Positions 13,352 through 14,256 of a stretch of 14,256 nt of DNA are shown one piece after another (the first letter of the stretch is position 1; each line of letters starts with the position of its first letter). The stretch covers positions 1-14,256 of the forward strand of contig CABSRC010000036.1 of assembly GCA_902480035.1 (NCBI GenBank), read 5' to 3'. Position numbers and translations under genes: made by a program. The notes beneath the pieces are model-generated. The model worked only from the letters and a program-made list of their open reading frames with translations, was not told where the DNA came from and did not search any database. This DNA is from an uncultured Streptococcus sp. (GTDB taxonomy: Bacteria; Bacillota; Bacilli; Lactobacillales; Streptococcaceae).

Positions 13352-14256
13352 TTATACCTTACGATACCGACGCAATCCGACAATATTCAGCATTGTCAAA
13401 GCGACAAGGAAAAGCAGTAAAACACCGATATTTGGCAAAATATCCCCAAGGTTACGTCCGTAAAGAATAATCTGACTCATGGCATCACCTGAGTAGGTCA
13501 AAGGCAAGAATTTCCCAATTGTTTTTGCCCACTCTCCCATTGAACCAAGAGGAATGATTCCTGAGAAAAAGAGCTGCGGCATAATCACAAGAGGAATAAA
13601 TTGCATCATTTGAAATTCTGATTTGGCCAAGGTGGACAAGAGAATTCCGAAGGCGAGTGCTACAAGAGCCAATACCACATTAACTATTATAACATTTAAT
13701 AAACTTCCGACAACTTCAATATTCAACAACCAAATAGCTGCTAAAACAACAACTGCTGTTTGAAGAATAGCTATGATTCCATAAGACATCATGTAACCAT
13801 AGACGATTTCAGAACGTTTGACCGGAGTGGCTAATAAGCGATCTAGGGTCCCGCTGGTGCGTTCTTTCAACAGCGCCATCCCTGAAATCAAGAAGACAAA
13901 GAAGAAGACGACAAATCCAATCAAGACTGGAATCATTTTGGCAAAGAAACCTGTATCTTCATTCCCATACTCATAAGATTCCTTAATTTCTGGTGATTTT
14001 GCATCGAGTTTCAATTGAGGAAGGGCCTGTTTAACACGAGTTAATAGTTGATTGGTGCCTTCACTGGCGATACTGGTCCGCAATACTTGACGGGTCATAG
14101 CAGTTTTCGAAGCATCTGTATTGGCATAATCTACCTGATACTCCCCGTCTTTATAAGAAATGACGGCGTCGACTTTCTCATCAGCCAAGTCTTCTTTGGC
14201 TTGCTCCATGTCTTTGTATGTTTTCACATTGACATGGTCCATATCATCCATCTTCC
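13352..14256 (-). CDS. ABC-2 type transporter permease, 5' end outside the window
   Basis: The last 301 or so residues of an integral membrane permease are present; the frame stays open to the right edge, so the start lies outside. The visible N-terminal part is a hydrophilic region (about 100 residues) containing VDAVISYKDGEYQVDY, as in the extracellular domain of ABC2_membrane_3-type exporters. It is followed by about six hydrophobic segments, the cytoplasmic stretch LKERTSGTLDRLLATPVKRSEI typical of ABC-2 permeases, and a basic end (RRYRKV). An ATP-binding subunit is expected upstream beyond the edge. The following TetR gene suggests a drug or toxic-compound exporter. The substrate is unknown. 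Confidence 0.88.
   Translation of the reverse strand, partial: KMDDMDHVNVKTYKDMEQAKEDLADEKVDAVISYKDGEYQVDYANTDASKTAMTRQVLRTSIASEGTNQLLTRVKQALPQLKLDAKSPEIKESYEYGNEDTGFFAKMIPVLIGFVVFFFVFLISGMALLKERTSGTLDRLLATPVKRSEIVYGYMMSYGIIAILQTAVVVLAAIWLLNIEVVGSLLNVIIVNVVLALVALAFGILLSTLAKSEFQMMQFIPLVIMPQLFFSGIIPLGSMGEWAKTIGKFLPLTYSGDAMSQIILYGRNLGDILPNIGVLLLFLVALTMLNIVGLRRYRKV

Noticed and set aside
13333..13383. Longer TetR protein starting at 13383
   Set aside because: It would overlap the permease gene by about 30 bases with no ribosome site, and the extra residues lie before the normal TetR N-terminus.

Overview
The window looks like chromosome from a Streptococcus, most likely the mitis/sanguinis group. 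The reasons are moderate GC, tight gene packing, GGAGG-type ribosome sites, an LPxTG surface protein, a KtrB/KtrA pair of streptococcal type, a CcpA-style cre box, and small intergenic repeat elements. I cannot name the species.

Layout. On the minus strand, a family 31 glycoside hydrolase (77-2308) is followed by a strong promoter and the first codons of another gene leaving the left edge. Its own promoter carries a near-consensus cre palindrome at the transcription start. Positions 2309-2904 hold no intact gene. They contain the C-terminal remains of a membrane protein gene split by a 122-bp MITE-like element at a TA dinucleotide, then a separate 165-bp hairpin-rich repeat. Next on the minus strand come ktrA and ktrB (potassium uptake), a nucleoside phosphorylase-family gene and a maltose/galactoside-type O-acetyltransferase. 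The last two overlap by ATGA.

From 6325 a divergent promoter region leads to a plus-strand operon of a DeoR-family repressor and a Cof-type HAD phosphatase, closed by a hairpin terminator. A 271-bp gap with several palindromes precedes a plus-strand cell-wall-anchored protein with a von Willebrand A domain. Its promoter position shows that translation starts at a TTG codon. Next is a 904-residue SF2 helicase with an unexpected hydrophobic segment in its C-terminal half. A bidirectional terminator separates it from a minus-strand TetR regulator and an ABC-2 permease that runs off the right edge.

How the genes fit together. Sugar use is a partial theme: the GH31 enzyme under a likely CcpA site, and a DeoR regulator co-transcribed with a sugar-phosphate-type phosphatase. 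KtrAB forms a complete potassium uptake system. The permease and TetR gene look like a self-regulated export unit. I see no CRISPR array, tRNA, rRNA, prophage or complete transposon. The least ordinary items are the MITE whose removal restores a reading frame, the terminator whose stem supplies a -35 box, the phased operator-like repeats before the DeoR gene, and the membrane-segment helicase. I did not find a clear multi-gene novel system.
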